The notes: generated by a model from the sequence alone, not told the origin. Positions 1 through 13,200 are shown, numbered from the stretch's first letter. The stretch is DNA of 64,000 nt from Parapristionchus giblindavisi (GCA_943737045.1 CALSFV010000079.1:186001-250000), one strand, 5' to 3'. Numbers and translations are program-made.

Positions 1-775
1 ATATATTTTTTTAAATATTTTTAATTCGCGAATATTATTTTTCGTGGCAGCACTCAAACTTATTCAATATACATACCTCTCTGTGTCTGGTCATTCGCGC
101 GCCCTTTCTTTCTCTCTCTCCTTGTGCCCGTCTTAAGTTCTGCATGATGTGTCATGCTGCCAGACGGCGCGAGGGGAGAGAGAGAGGAGGGGGCAGAGGG
201 GTGACAGATACAGAGAGGTAGAAACTCCGCCCACACGGGACAAAGCAGAGGGCATTGGATTTTTTTAGTCACTTCTCACCAGAACTGAAGGGAGAAAGAG
301 GTCGTCCTCTTCTCCACCTTCAATTGTTGATTATCTTACCGTAGATAAAGTTTGAGTAAGTCAAGAATCGAATTGTGTCGTAAGTGACACCACATTGTAT
401 TCTAAAGAAGAGAGTAAGGACAGAAACACACTTCATACTGAACCACCCGTTTCTTCCCATTCTTCTTGCTTTACAAATTGTCGAAAATTCGTTGAATTCT
501 CCACAATTTTTGTCGCAAGACACCACACTGTAATCTAAAGAAAGGGGAAAGATAGAAGCACTTAATCCTTATTCACTTTCTTTCTTGCTTTCTTTGCAAA
601 AATAAAATTTAGACAAATAAAGTTTAGACAAACGTTAGTTATTTGTATGTCGTTTGATATGGTAGACCATTTCCTCCTGGAACTTGTCGCCAATAGAAAT
701 AAAGTCCTAAGACCCCGATGCCTTGTCACGATGATAAAGACTATCAACCGTGTTGAAATGAAAATTGTCGAACCG
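1..775. other. Downstream flank of ShKT copy 1, no gene seen
   Basis: AT-rich sequence, then a CT-rich low-complexity stretch (about 100-310). Bases 560-775 are the 3' flank of ShKT copy 1, recognisable again after copy 2 near 48,720-48,800. No convincing coding exon was found. Confidence 0.6.
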
Positions 776-781
776 TTTATT
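776..781 (-). promoter_or_regulatory. Polyadenylation signal of ShKT copy 1
   Basis: AATAAA on the minus strand, about 55 bp past the stop. It lies in a 3' flank conserved with copies 2 and 3, reading GAAATAAA(C/T)GGTTCGAC. Confidence 0.7.
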
Positions 782-834
782 TCACAATTGAACATTGACA
801 CATCAACGACTCGTATTGAATGGACGTATCGTTT

Positions 835-2349
835 TCAAGGATCGCCTCCTGGAGCAGGAGCGGGGGTGGGGCTGGGGGTGGGGGCTTCGGTGGGTGCGGG
901 GGTTCCGGTAGCCGCTGTCGGAGAGCCAGTGACTTTAGCCGTCGTCGGGGCCGTTGTACCGAATACGACCGGACGGCAAGTGTTGCAGCAGTACTGGAAT
1001 AGTATGTAGTTTATCTCTCACATATCCCCCCCCCCTCTTTTAATAATTTTGCTCTTTCACAAATTTTTCTTGCAATCGAAAACGTTGTACGTGTTGAAAC
1101 ATCCTTGTGGTGTACGATAAATAATAAATAAATAAATAATATGTCGCAGTGTCTCATAGTATCGACATTGTCAAGTTATCAGTGGTGTATAAGTTTGATC
1201 ATCATTATCTATTAATTAAACCTTACTACCTCGTTGTGGTATTGTATTTATGTGTCCCTAATGCGTTTCTCTATGTATATCATTATCATTCTTACATGAA
1301 ACGCACATAAAGATATTTATTATTATCTTTTCTGTGCTCACCTGAAGCTTCATGGCGTTTGAGTTCAAGGTGCTGGTACAGAAGCCTGTAGCTGCCCAAG
1401 CCTTGCAACTGAAAAAGAATTATTTGATGACAAATGTGAAAAATGTTTTAATGTTGTTCGATTTACATAAATATGTATGCTTTTTTTCATAAAAAAATAT
1501 TAAAAAATGGGATAAAACCAACTTGGCATTCGCATCGGTACAGGGTGAAGTCTTGGTTCCACCTCCGGTACCTGTCTGACTACCGTCTGTATTGCACAGC
1601 CCGCATCTGAAAGTTTTATTTTGTATTTCAAAGAATCATTTTTAATGGCTCTTCCTGAGATAATCTTACTCGCCTCCCTGGTGACGCTCTATCGTAGAAA
1701 GCAAGAAAGCATCGCCAGAGCGGGCAGTTTTAAATTAGCTGTGTGTGTTAAACATAATAATTCTAAAAAAACGCTCACGCTACTCCACAATATCGCTTCT
1801 TCTGCTCTATGGTGGAAGTGCCCTTGCAGTATCCATTGGCTTTCCATGATGAACAACTGCAAATAATCGAGTTATTGAGCTAAAACAAATTCCAGATATT
1901 TTAGTACTGACACATTCGCCACGTTTAAACCAGAAAAAAAGTTAGTAAGCAGAGTCCGTTCTTATCACTTTAAAGGCACATTCCGAGCCAATTTTATTCT
2001 CCGCTCTGAAGATGATCACTCGCTTCTTCCTCTACAAGAGCGGAGAGTTTCAAAAGTTCGAGATGTGGAGTATGTGCAACTCATGACACTATGTTTATGT
2101 TGCTCATATTATTTTATCGTTCAGAGATAGAGCTTTGCGAAGTACATAGATATTAATCATGTTTATGAAAGTGAAGTAGCGGCCGAAACACCATAAGGCA
2201 CAATATTTATTTTAAAATTTACATGTAATATTCTTGTATAAATATTTTTAATTTAATTGAACTCACGAAGGATGGTCATTGCCGGTACATTGAGCATATG
2301 ATACGGTTGCGACGACGAGAGTACCGAACAGAGCGACCAGAATGTTCAT
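835..2349 (-). CDS. Secreted tandem ShKT-domain protein, copy 1
   Basis: Five exons on the minus strand: 2267-2349, 1779-1856, 1523-1606, 1342-1408 and 835-993. Their phases join into one 156-residue frame. The product begins with a hydrophobic signal peptide (MNILVALFG, cleavage probably near YAQ) followed by two six-cysteine ShKT modules, each with the family's conserved C-x-x-W or C-x-W segment. The second module ends in YCCNTC, so its last cysteines are spaced unusually. The last exon encodes a long Pro/Ala/Thr-rich tail ending GGDP. ShKT modules are disulfide-rich folds found in secreted nematode proteins, often fused to enzymes or, as here, free-standing; the domain name does not show that this protein is a toxin. 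Exon lengths 1-4 (83, 78, 84, 67 bp) are identical in copies 2 and 3, which strongly supports the model. Confidence 0.88.
1636..1755. repeat. Degenerate family A hairpin MITE
   Basis: It lies in intron 2 of ShKT copy 1. The diagnostic core (CTCTATCGTAGAAAGCAAGAAAGC, given here as CTCT...GAAAGC) and the AAATTAGCT arm are present, but both ends have decayed. Confidence 0.55.
1969..2062. repeat. Half of a family A MITE
   Basis: It lies in intron 1 of ShKT copy 1. It starts TTTAAAGGCACATTCCGAGC and runs through the CTCCGCTCTG core. The second arm is shortened to GCGGAGAGTTTCAAA. Confidence 0.5.
2170..2262. repeat. Dispersed repeat with GGCCGAAACACCATA
   Basis: A GGCCGAAACACCATARGGCACA motif followed by AT-rich sequence recurs at 19,405-19,510 (same orientation) and in inverted form at about 16,975-17,090. 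All three copies are intronic. Confidence 0.55.
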
Positions 2350-2352
2350 GAT

Positions 2353-2870
2353 CTGGTAAATTGAAGAATGACAACGATGACCGAGATCTTATTGTCTTGT
2401 TGATACAGGGGTAGGCAAATCCACAACCTCTGCGTTACCGGTGCATTGCTCTAACCTCTGATTGTGAGCTGCAGGGCCAGTAGCTACATGGAACAACCCC
2501 CCCCCCCTGTAAGACAGAAGTCGTGGATTTGACTCGCTCCTCGTGTCAATCGTTTGCCAACCTGTATCAACTATGTTTCAAGGGACAGCGATTACTTGGG
2601 AATCATGGGTGAGCCGCAAAAGGGTGAGAGAAAATTTACAATTCGTTATTTAGTAGGGTAGAAAAAACTTTTTGGATTAATGCATGTAGCAATTGCCCGA
2701 TGAGTAACAATTGTCAGATAAGTCGCAATTTCCAGATGAGTAGCAATTGCCCGACTCACCTGATTAGTTGGAAGAACAGAACTAGGTGGAGTTAATATCT
2801 CTTTCATTCATCCCTCGTTTATATATTGTTCGAGACGCCGGTTTCTCCCTAGTCATCCTTGTATGATTAG
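2353..2870 (-). promoter_or_regulatory. Promoter and 5'UTR intron of ShKT copy 1
   Basis: Upstream of the ATG there is an acceptor (TTTACCAG) three bases before ATG. A strong donor (GTGAGTCGGG, minus strand) at 2759 defines a likely 407-bp 5'UTR intron. Further upstream (about 2815-2870) is a block with a TATATAAACG box and the motif GGCGTCTCG. The same block, in the same order, precedes copies 2 and 3. The acceptor beside the ATG could instead be a spliced-leader site. Confidence 0.55.
2420..2590. repeat. tRNA-like SINE fragments, inverted pair
   Basis: On the minus strand there is an A-box-like GGTTAGAGCAATG. On the plus strand, GTCGTGGATTTGACTC matches the B-box region of the better-preserved copy at 53,735-53,815. 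The pair lies upstream of ShKT copy 1, just as the other copy lies upstream of ShKT copy 3. It cannot fold as a full tRNA. Confidence 0.4.
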
Positions 2871-3116
2871 CTGCAACGGAATAAAAATACATAAAATAAA
2901 AGGCTCGTCAATAGGTCAGTTTTGTGCCGCATAATCCGCCCCTTTTGGTTCCGGGATGCGTTGCGATAAAAAGTACTTGATATATCCTGATGAATATACT
3001 GATATATACTGATCATATATACTGATGAAGACTTTGAGAAGCGGACAATATCCATAAGCCACAGACATATATGAATTTGCGGCTCATGTACACAACTATC
3101 GTGCTGTACTTTAATT

Positions 3117-3352
3117 GCTACACTGACGGCAAACTGTCTCATATTTAAGTCATAAGTTGTCTAAGATCCGACAATAAGAGAAAAATGTGGGGTAACTTAG
3201 TTGGCTTACTCCAGGCACCATTACTATCTCGAGCGAGAGAGTATTATCCAATATGCTTTGTTTCGAGAGTTTGGAGTAAGCTAACCTTTATCTATAGCTG
3301 AGCAGTTAGACAACCTATATCTAATAATAAGAGAATTTGCTGTGAGTGTAAA
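3117..3352. repeat. Family D inverted-repeat element
   Basis: Ends ACACTGACGGCAAA and TTTGCTGTGAGTGT are near-inverted. The interior carries GAGTTTGGAGTAAGCTAACC. Relatives are seen at about 27,140-27,330, 30,587-30,810 and 32,430-32,612. Confidence 0.55.
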
Positions 3353-3821
3353 TGTATTTCATAATTGAATACATTTTTGCGCAAGTTCTTGCAATTTTTA
3401 TTTTATTATTTCATAAAATTCTCGTGTTTTGATTATCTTCCTTTCATATTGCAAATACGATTTAACTTCGTCTACATACCTCATTTTCAACTTTCGTTTT
3501 ATAGTGTATAATTGCTTAATTTTAAAGTGGAAGATATTGTCAAGTTTCAAACCGGGGCCTTAATTAGTTTTATTTCGCATGTTATACAATATTACTAGAG
3601 TAGATTTGCATGCTTTGAGATATACTTTGCTTTTTTTACGGACAAAGTACGCGACAGCTCGTCCATCGAGATTCAGAAGAAGGGATTCCAGGGAAGGTGG
3701 TTGAATGACTAAAACCTGCGCTTTTTCGTTTGTCTGTGGCATCCCCGCTTCCAATATTATCGATTCTCCCAAATATCATAGTATAATCGGTTCAATCGAT
3801 CGATTCAATGCTCTATCTCAG

Positions 3822-4168
3822 TTTGAGGACGATGAAATCGTTTTCCATTTAACGATCCTATGCCAGAAGCATCCATCCACGCAGAAAGTAATAATCTCTG
3901 CATCGAAATGGTCCATTTCAGCGCTCAAAACGCCGTTTTACTATCGGGAGTGGTGCTATATAAGACAATTCGATGAGGAAGCTAAACACAAACCATTTCA
4001 GATGCCTCTAGCAGGACGACGTCGCTCATGTGCTCCTCAGATTCAATTGATATCGACGACTGGAATCACTCAGATGCCGTCGTCAGGAGCGTTCGATTTA
4101 ACACCATGTCCTGCTGTCACAAGTCCTCGTTCACTAGACCCCGTTGGGTCCGTCCTTGTCCGAACTAA
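3822..4168 (+). CDS. Possible 3' exons of an unidentified gene
   Basis: Three pieces splice in frame: 3822-3887, 3922-3952 and 4002-4168. The reading has a basic RSKRR segment, an acidic SIDIDDW segment and a CCHKSSFTRPRWVRPCPN end, followed within 2 bp by AATAAA. The first intron would be only 34 bp. The sequence looks more protein-like than the overlapping long frame starting at 3705, but no family is recognised. It could be the tail of an upstream gene, or, with a donor just before the stop (AGACCCC|GTTGGG), part of the missing N-terminal region of the EGF gene, because the phase would match exon 1 at 4239. Confidence 0.3.
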
Positions 4169-4238
4169 AAATAAAATAACTAAAAAAATAATTTTAAATA
4201 ATGAAAATCGAAAATAAGAGTTCTAATCTCTGCTTTAG

Positions 4239-7200
4239 CTTCCTCAACTAGAGCTACTCCTACTACGCCAGTCGTTCCCGATCCGACCCGATGTGGAATG
4301 ATTGTGAGTTTTCAAGGCATACCCCAAGCTAATTTTACTTTCCGCTCTGGCCACACTCTCTCGCTTTCCTTGTCAACGATAGAGTATTGCCAAAGCATTT
4401 TTTAGTGATAATTGAATCATCATAGGCGGCGTTCCCTACCACGGACAAGTGCTGGAAGAAGTTCGAGAACGTCACGAACAGCGAGGAGCTTTGCGATAAG
4501 AACTTTGGACGGCTCAAGGTCGCTGTTTTCTCTAGTCTATAGAAAAAAAAAACAATTATTGTTAAGCAGATGAAAATATAAATTTTAATATTTTTAATTG
4601 CAGCTCAAGGAGTTTTCGACGGACCGTTTCACGGGAGCCGAATGTAATTGCAACGAGCAATCTAGAGGAGATGGATATAATTGCAGTCAGTGATTAATCC
4701 GCATTTGTTTTGTGTTCTCGACCACATAAGTGAAGGAAATACTATTGCAGATTCAAAGTGTGGCCGAAACTCTACACTCGTTTGCCCCGCGGGCAAGTAC
4801 TGTGACGTTACCAAGGAAGGAAAAGAATATTGCGGATGTCCAATGGGAACGGAAATGGGAGAGGATGGAAATTGCCGATGTTCGTTTATCTTATGAGCCT
4901 AAATTTGGCCAAACAAAGCAACCAAAGAACCCAAACCCAAAACCAACCACCCAAAACCCAAAGCACAAAAAGAACCCAACCCAAACCAAGAACCCAAAGC
5001 AGAAAATCGGTTATGCGGTGTTACATTTTCAAAACGTGCGCACGCCGTAACATCTTCGGAACGTCTCCGTCGTTACGGCGGAGGCTACGGCGTGTGCACG
5101 TTTTGAAAATGAAACGCCGCATTAATAGCAGTTGTTAATGCGTTTGGGTTCCCATGAGGTTTCTCCATACCGTACAATCGTTCGGAATGGAAAACCTCAT
5201 CGCAACCCAGTCGACGTACATTGCTATCTCGTTGTTAGAGAACAGATACATAGTGTGCGCAATGAAGAGACCATTGAGAGAGGCGACGCTCTCTTTAAAG
5301 CTGATAAAGTTGACTCAATGTAAAAAATGTCAATGCCAATGTTAAAACGGTCTCTTCAACGCTCTGCGCTCTCTCGTTGTTAGAGAACAGAGAAATAGTG
5401 TGCGCAATGAAGGGGCCATTGAGTGAGGTTACGCTCCCATTAATGAGTTGCCTTGCAGCCGTGCCCAACGCATGCGATACTTGCAAACACTTCTGCCATG
5501 TCGCATCGACATGCATCAATGCGAAGAGCGAAGAAGTAATTTTTTTTTAAATTAGACTTAGGAATGATTATTTAGAACTCTGATCACATCTGTTCTATAG
5601 GAATGGAACTTCGATTGCTCACAATGTGATCCCGAACTTGGATATAGTGGAGCGAATGGAAAGAACTGCAACAGTGGGTTTTCATACGCATTAATGCTGA
5701 ACACATTGCGAATAGAATGAAAAGAAATCATAGAATACTCTCCTCGTTTCATGAGCTCTCTCGCCTATTTTTGGTTTCTTTTCGTTTCGCGGCTTTTGAG
5801 CTCTACATCAATTTTAGAGAAAGAGATAAAGAGGAAGACTAAAAATGGTTGGTCAGAAAAACTTTTAATGCATCGTTATATTTGCCTTACGTGTCTGTGC
5901 CGTATCCTCCTCCGCTGCGTCTCCGTCGTTACGGCGGAGGTTACGGCGTTGGCACGTAGGGCAAGTGTAACGATGCTTAATAAAAAAACTATAAAGAATA
6001 TAAAAGCTTTTATATTATTTTTTTTAATATTAAGATTATAAAACCAAATTATAAAGTCTGCAACCAAAAAAATAGATCTGGACGAGTGCACAGCTCAAAC
6101 GCACAAGTGCGACCCGAAGGCTAAATGCACGAATAAGGATCCCATCTACCACGATTTCTATAAGTATGATATATTCTTGTTTTTCTTTTATATTTCGAAA
6201 TTTCTAAGCAAAAAAATAAAATTTAAAAAAAAAACTCTCATAACTAGGTACACCTGTGAATGTCCCACCGGATGGACGGCAAATCCAAATGCAGGAACCT
6301 TGTGCATTCCTTGCGAAGGTAGTGTACTTTTTATTTATTTATTATATTTTAAATTATTATTATTTTAATTATTTTTAATGTATTTTATTTATTTATTTAT
6401 TTAATTTTTGGAACCCATCATATCTCATAGAGGAGATTTTTGTTTAGATTTTTGTAACGGAAATAAGGATTTTTTCAATTTTTTGAACCATGAGCGAACA
6501 TTGAATACTGTTGCTGGAGAAATTTGATAATACAGATTTCGCATTTTTGTCGTTACTGCACGTATTCCCGAAATCATCTATCGGTTTATAAATAATTTTT
6601 TTTTTTTAATTTATTTTTTTAAAATTCAGATAACGTCGAGTGTGATGAGGATCCAGATATTTGCGGGGAGAATTCCGAATGCGAGAATACGCTTGGATCG
6701 TACCTGTGTAACTGCAAGGATGGATATGCCAAGGATGCAGCCGGGTACGGTAGCTTTGAGCTTAGAGTGGGGATGAATATACGCAAACAGTATGAATATA
6801 TGCATACAATAGGCCTTGCGTCCTAGAGTCCTTGAGACCTCGATGCTTGACATCCGCCTCTAAACCATTCCTGTTTGACTTCTAAATGGCTGAAAATAAA
6901 AAAAAATTTAAAAAAAGATGATTGTTGATCGTATTTCAGCAAATGCGAGAACATTGTGGAATGTGAGGTACTGCCAGATCCGTGCCCGAAGTTTGCCACG
7001 TGCAATGACACAATCGGCAGCTACGAGTGCAACTGCATCCTCGGCCACCAGATGATCAATGGCTTGTGCGAACGTGAGCTTATTTATTTATTTATTTATT
7101 TATTGCTTCACATTTTTCCTCGATTTTTCATTGTTACTATGCGCTTTCGATGCGTAGTTTGGCTGTTTACCCCCATTAAAGGCCAGTGACAATTCATTTG

Positions 7201-10200
7201 CCTAGCACTAACATCACGACTTCGTGTGCCGTGGTGTTCTAGACGCGAGGCCGAAATATCGGCCGCAGATTTTGATTTAGTCTCTTTTCGTCCCTTTTTC
7301 TCTCTCTTTGGCACACTCATTCTATTCCTTGATCTCTCCTCATAATTGAATAACGGGTACCTTCACCTTTGTCTTTTACTACCAAAGAAGTATTAGTGAA
7401 AAATAGGCAATTTGATTTTTTTAAATTCTATTACAGCCGATCCGGAATACTTCTGCAAGGATTGCGATAAGAACACGACGGAATGCAAACTGACAACATC
7501 AAAGGAAGCATACACATGCGAATGCATTCAGGTTTGTGGCTAAAAGCACACCCCGAGATAATTCGAAACTCTCCCCTCCGGCAATACTCTCTCGCAGACA
7601 AAATAAACGAGAGAGTATTGCCAGAGCGGAGAGTATAAATTTGGCCAGAGTGTGCCTTTAAGGAGATTCCTAGTGATAACCTCATTCGCAATTGAAAAAA
7701 AGCAGATCTTTTAAAATTTTTATTTGTTCGATAAACTTTTCCTTACCTATATCACAAGTTTTCAGAATCATGAACGCGTCGACAAACGATCGTGCAGACC
7801 TATCACGTATTGTGATAAGGCCGAAAAGAAGTGAGCGACATTATTATTTGATTCTGACTAATATTGCACAATATTTGAACATTACCTCAAATTCATCCGT
7901 GAAATATGTTCAGTGACATCCGTTGATTTGTAGTAATAACCCACGCAGGAAGGTCCAGTGTGTCTAGGACCAGGGCCGAAACACTGGATCGTTTCAGATT
8001 TTTTTCTAAAATAATCAATATCGATTGTAGCGACTGTGCTCCTCCCCCTCGCGGAAACTGCACTGACAAACCGGACGGATCCGATTACATATGCAGTTGT
8101 AATGAGGGATACACTGGAGATGGAAAGACATGCACAGGTTGGTGTTCATTGTTGTCTGGTCAGAAAACGCGAGCGTAGATCTAGTGGAACACTCTTTAAA
8201 TGCGTACCCCGAGATAATTTGACACTCCCCGCTCTGGCAACACTCTCTCGCTTTCCTTGTCTGCGAAAGAGTGTGACCAGAGCGGAGAGTACAATGAGCT
8301 GAGGGTGTTCTTTTCAAGTACCCCTTTCACAGTTCCAAGTATCACTGGTATCCTTGGCACAGTAAGCGAGTCATCACTATGATTTCAGCGACCAGCATAT
8401 GCGAGCGTGAGCGACCATGTCTGCTCGTTTCGAACACTCGCTGTCAAGAAGACGACAAGGATCCAAGTGAAAAGTAAATACAAAAAATATCGTAATCTGG
8501 TATCGAAAAATACATGAAATACCGTAAAATACCGTAATCTGGGACCGTTAAATACACAAAATACTGTAATCTGAAGTGTTGCGACCCTATCGAAAATCTA
8601 TCCATATTCAGGTATACCTGTGTGTGCTTGGACGGATACGTAAGGCAACTGGCAGACCAGGACAACTACACTGCACCATGCTACCGTAAGACTAAGTTAC
8701 CGTACTTTTCAGTAATTTTCACCGTTTGCAGCCATCGAAAGTACCATCGTTAACAATTGTACGCTGTGCGACAAGGATACCGAGAAATGCATAGAGGTCG
8801 AAGGCGACAAGTCTGGCAAGCTGAGAACATGCGTCTGCTTGGACGGATACATCAAGGGATCCAATGGAAGATGTGTTGGTGCGTATTCATTTTAAAACGA
8901 ACTGAGTTTTTTCGCTTACGTCAAAAATCGATAATTCGGTATCTCTTTGATCGAAGTTGATCATTCCTCTAGGGAGTCTAATCACCAAATGTAAATGGTC
9001 TAGGCTGACTTTGAACTTTTGTGCCCTCCGCTGTTAGGGGGGGGGAGCTGCGTTTTAGGCGCTTATGGTAAATCTACTAATGCCCTCCGGCTTGTACATT
9101 TACCTTTACCTAATACATCTCTTTCCAGATAACAACGAGTGCTGCATTCCAAGTCTAAACGACTGCGACCCACAGTGTGCCGTTTGCATTAATAAGGTGA
9201 GCTTCTGTGAGCTCCAGTCGAGCTCACTCCAGTCCCCGTTGCCATCTCTATTTTTGAGTTGGAGTTTCGTGCAAGCTAAGCTAAGCTCAGCTAAGCTAAG
9301 CTATATTAGTAAAGTTAGTATATACTCAATTTGATCAGGTTCCCCACATCGACGGTCTACCATACGAGTGCGAAGTGAAGCAGGGCTGGAAGGGCAATGG
9401 AACACTCAATACTTGTGAAGGTAATGATCGATAAGTTTAAAGGAAGCGTTACTTCTATCAATCTTCATTGTGCACACTATGTCTCTGTTCTCTAACAACG
9501 AGAGAGCATTGCGCGTCGAATAGACCATTGAGAGATACGCTAACTTTAAAACGACACTCAAGCTAATTTCACTCTCCGTATTGGTAATATTCTCTCGTGG
9601 ACAAAAGCGAGAGAGTGTGGCCAGAGCGGAGCTTGGGGTGCCCTTTAAGTTCTATTACATTGAATGTTCAGATGCCGATGAGTGCGAAAGGGATGAAATA
9701 TGTCCGGGAGAGGCTCGAGAGTGCGTGAACACAATCGGATCATACAAGGTACAATCATTTCCAACGATTAACATTAAATTGGCAATATTAATCAATGTTC
9801 AAGTATTGTTTTGTATGAACATTAGCTGTAAAATTTTGAGTCCTATGGTGCTTCAACGGCTAAACACGCTTGAAAGTAGTTTATGAGCGTGTTCAAGTTA
9901 GTAGAGTAATATCGATCGATCATTTTAGTGTAAATGCAAGCCCGGTTTCATATCGATCCCTGGTATTCAAGACTGCATCGACGATGATGAGTGCAAACGA
10001 GGCAACTTCACCTGTAATGATTACTCCGAGTGCAAGAATACGGTGAGGCAATTGCACCCTTTAAAGGGAGCGCTACCTCTCTCAGTGCCCTCTTTATTGT
10101 ACTCACTATTTCTCTCTTCTCTAAAAAAACGAGAGAGCTTAGAGCGTTGAAGAGCCCATTGACAAAGGTTTCAGTCCCTTTGAAGCGTGATCGAAATTTG

Positions 10201-13200
10201 TCGCTGGCGCATCGTTACATTTGCCTTACGTGCCTACGCCGTAACCTCCGCCGCAACGACGGAGCCGCGGCGGAGGAGGTTACGGCGTAGGCACGTACGG
10301 CAAATGTAACGAGGCATGACGCAACTTTAGGAATTGTAGAGTAGATCAACTTAATCTCATCTGATCTTATACATCTAACTCATTCTAATTATTCGATGGA
10401 ATACATTATTATTATTGAGTATTTCCAGGTTGGAAGCTACGACTGCGTCTGTGCTCCTGGATTCAAACAAGAGGGCGTCGATAAGAATGGAAAAGTAATT
10501 TGCGTCGGTAAGAGAATAGATATTCTATTTCTAATCCCGTTAAAGGGAGCGTAACCTCACTCAATGGTCTCATCGACACGCAATGCTCTCTCGTTGTTAG
10601 AGAACAGTAAAATAGTGTACGCAATGAAGAGACCATTGAGTGAGGTAACGCTCCCTTTAAACATTGCGGGGTTTAAACAAGAAACAGGAAATCGGAAGCG
10701 CAAAACAATTAAGTGTATGTAAGGTGTATGAAAAGTTCGCGCGTGCCATTATAGAAAAAGCTGCCGATTCCTGTTTAATGTCTAAACACGGATTAATGCC
10801 ATATGACGGATGGAGGCATAGTATAATATGTATGTAATGCAGATATCAACGAGTGCACGGAGGGACTCTACGCTAATGGCACTAAGGCGTGCATCGGAAA
10901 CCAGATCTGTCACAACACGAAGGTGTGATTTTGACCTTTGACGACGTTCTACACTATAAATCGTTATAAATCCAATCATGAATTATAGCTAATGAGATGA
11001 AATATGATATTGACAGGGCTCACACGACTGCGTCTGCCCATCGGGATACCAGAACTGCGACGACTTAGGCTGCGACAAGAAGCGCTGCAAAGGTCCGCTA
11101 TAAGCTCGTATAATTTGCCAAAAAAATTTGTATTGTAGACATTGATGAGTGCAAGGAAAAAATAGATAAGTGCGATCCATCCACAACTACTTGCAAGAAT
11201 ACGGATGGTAAGTGAATCAAATTTTGAAAAAAATCAAATCATGAATCAGGCGTGAATCAAATCATGCTTGAATCAAATCAAATTGGATGAGAGCATCTGA
11301 AATGGGTCTTGAGCTAGGGTCAACAATTGCTAAACAACCGACGTAAAATTCGAAAGCAGAAAAAATAGTTAATATTCAGGAACCTACGAATGTGAATGCA
11401 AGAGCGGATACGAGAAGCACCCGGAAAGCAACCACACTTGCGTTGGTGAGGAAGTTTAAGATCTCCAAAAGGCCTTAATGAACATCCCGAGCTATTTTGA
11501 ACTTCTAGGTTCTGACAGTGCACTCTCGTAAACAAAGAAAACGAGAGAACATTGCCAGAGCGCCTTTAAGGGATGAAGGGACCTTACTCAATGGTCTCTT
11601 CATCGCGCACACTATTTCTCTGTTCTCTAACAACGAAAGAACGTAGAGCGTTGTAGAGATCGTTGTTTAAGGTGTCAGCCCCTTTAAACTATCATTGTTT
11701 CAGATATCAACGAGTGCACATCTGACGTTAAGCGTCATAAGTGCAATGACAATTCGACATGCAGTAACCTTCCTGGCTCGTACAAGTGCACATGCAATGA
11801 TGGATACGAACCAGAGCCCGACTCACACCCACTGAGACCATTCTGCAAACGTTTGTTTTTTCTTCAATTACTAAAAGTAGGAGCGCGAACTGCTGCACGC
11901 GAACACGAAGATTTGTTTTTAAAGATTTAGCAAGCGGAAAATTCTCGCGATTCAAACTTTTAAATATTTACCACTTAGAAGAACTTTGTTGTATAACAGT
12001 GATCGATATGTGCAAGAAGTTGGCCGGCCAGAAGTACTGCGGAATCTGCGTTAACATCGACACCGCGCCATTCTACAGGTATTTTCATCATACGATCTGT
12101 TAAAAAATTGCGAAAAGAATAGAAAAAAAAACATAGAAACCTCCCCTCGTTTCACACGCTTCCTCGCCTGCTTCGTTTCGTTTCAAACCCCCGCAATACT
12201 GAAATCTTCTCTATATCGCTTTTGTTCAAGAAACGATAAATGAATTATTATTTTTTTCTATTATTATTATTAATATTATTATCATTCTCATCTTTAGATG
12301 CGAATGCCTCCCCGGATCAATAAACTACAACAGCACCATCTGCATCAGTGAGTAGTACCTTGAAATGCATATTGACCACAATTTTGGCGATTATATTTTG
12401 AAAAAATATAGCTTCATAACACATTTAACACGTTAAGCTCCCAATTTCTGTGACAACGATTCTGCCACTCCTGAGTTCCCTTGTCCCGAGAGGTCTATGT
12501 GCAAGAACCAGGTGCGCTGATAGTGGCCATTTACAAGTTTACTTATTATTTTGCATTTCAGCAGTGCAAATGTGAGCGCAACTACGAGTGGATCCGTGTC
12601 AAGGATCCCCTCACGATAGAGAAGATCAAGAATCGTGAAGGATGCAAACGTAAGCGGTTTTTGCATGAGTCCTTTTGCCACCAAGGCGCCCGAAAGCGGA
12701 ATTGGTAGTGACTAGATCACGGGGTAAAGTAGGTCCGAAGAAGAGATTAGGCCAGCCGGACTGTATTGGCCTTGAAAGATCGCAGTTATCACCCGCAGGA
12801 CTTTGTGTGCCTTGAATAACGGGTTGTACCTCTACCTTTTGCATGAATGCAACTCCCCCACGCAAAATACTCTTAATATTAAAAATGAATTGTGTTAATG
12901 CAGCTGAGAACTGGTGCGACAAGTACACTTGCCCTGATAACGCCAAATGCGTGAATAACGGACCGGCCCAAGGCGAATGCAAGTGCAACGAAGGATTCGA
13001 CTATGATACGGCACTCAACACTTGCTTAGGTAATCTTTACAAAAACACTGCATATAACTCAAAATATTATTCATCTAGACATCAATGAGTGTCATAACTC
13101 GACCATAAAGTGTCCTGCGAATTCCAAATGCAAGAACTTAATCGGCTCGTACATCTGCCAATGCGACGCTGGATTCTCCCAATCTTCTAACGTACGATAT

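Larger units (their letters stand above)
4239..11850 (+). other. EGF gene exons 1-26
   Basis: Exons: 4239-4303, 4426-4518, 4604-4685, 4751-4879, 5459-5535, 5601-5673, 6076-6163, 6248-6318, 6630-6744, 6940-7073, 7437-7531, 7766-7830, 8031-8137, 8389-8473, 8612-8685, 8732-8878, 9129-9196, 9339-9420, 9672-9748, 9929-10042, 10429-10507, 10843-10922, 11017-11092, 11139-11207, 11380-11445, 11704-11850. Exon 1 encodes a Thr/Pro linker into PDPTRCG. Exons 2-3 are a non-EGF cysteine-containing stretch ([10 protein letters not shown]...). Regular EGF spacing starts with exon 4 and calcium-binding openings with exon 7 (NLDEC). Exon 12 and exon 22 are cysteine-rich but irregular. Confidence 0.85.

Noticed and set aside
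12626..12988. 120-codon minus-strand frame
   Set aside because: Overlaps confirmed EGF exons on the plus strand and a dispersed repeat.
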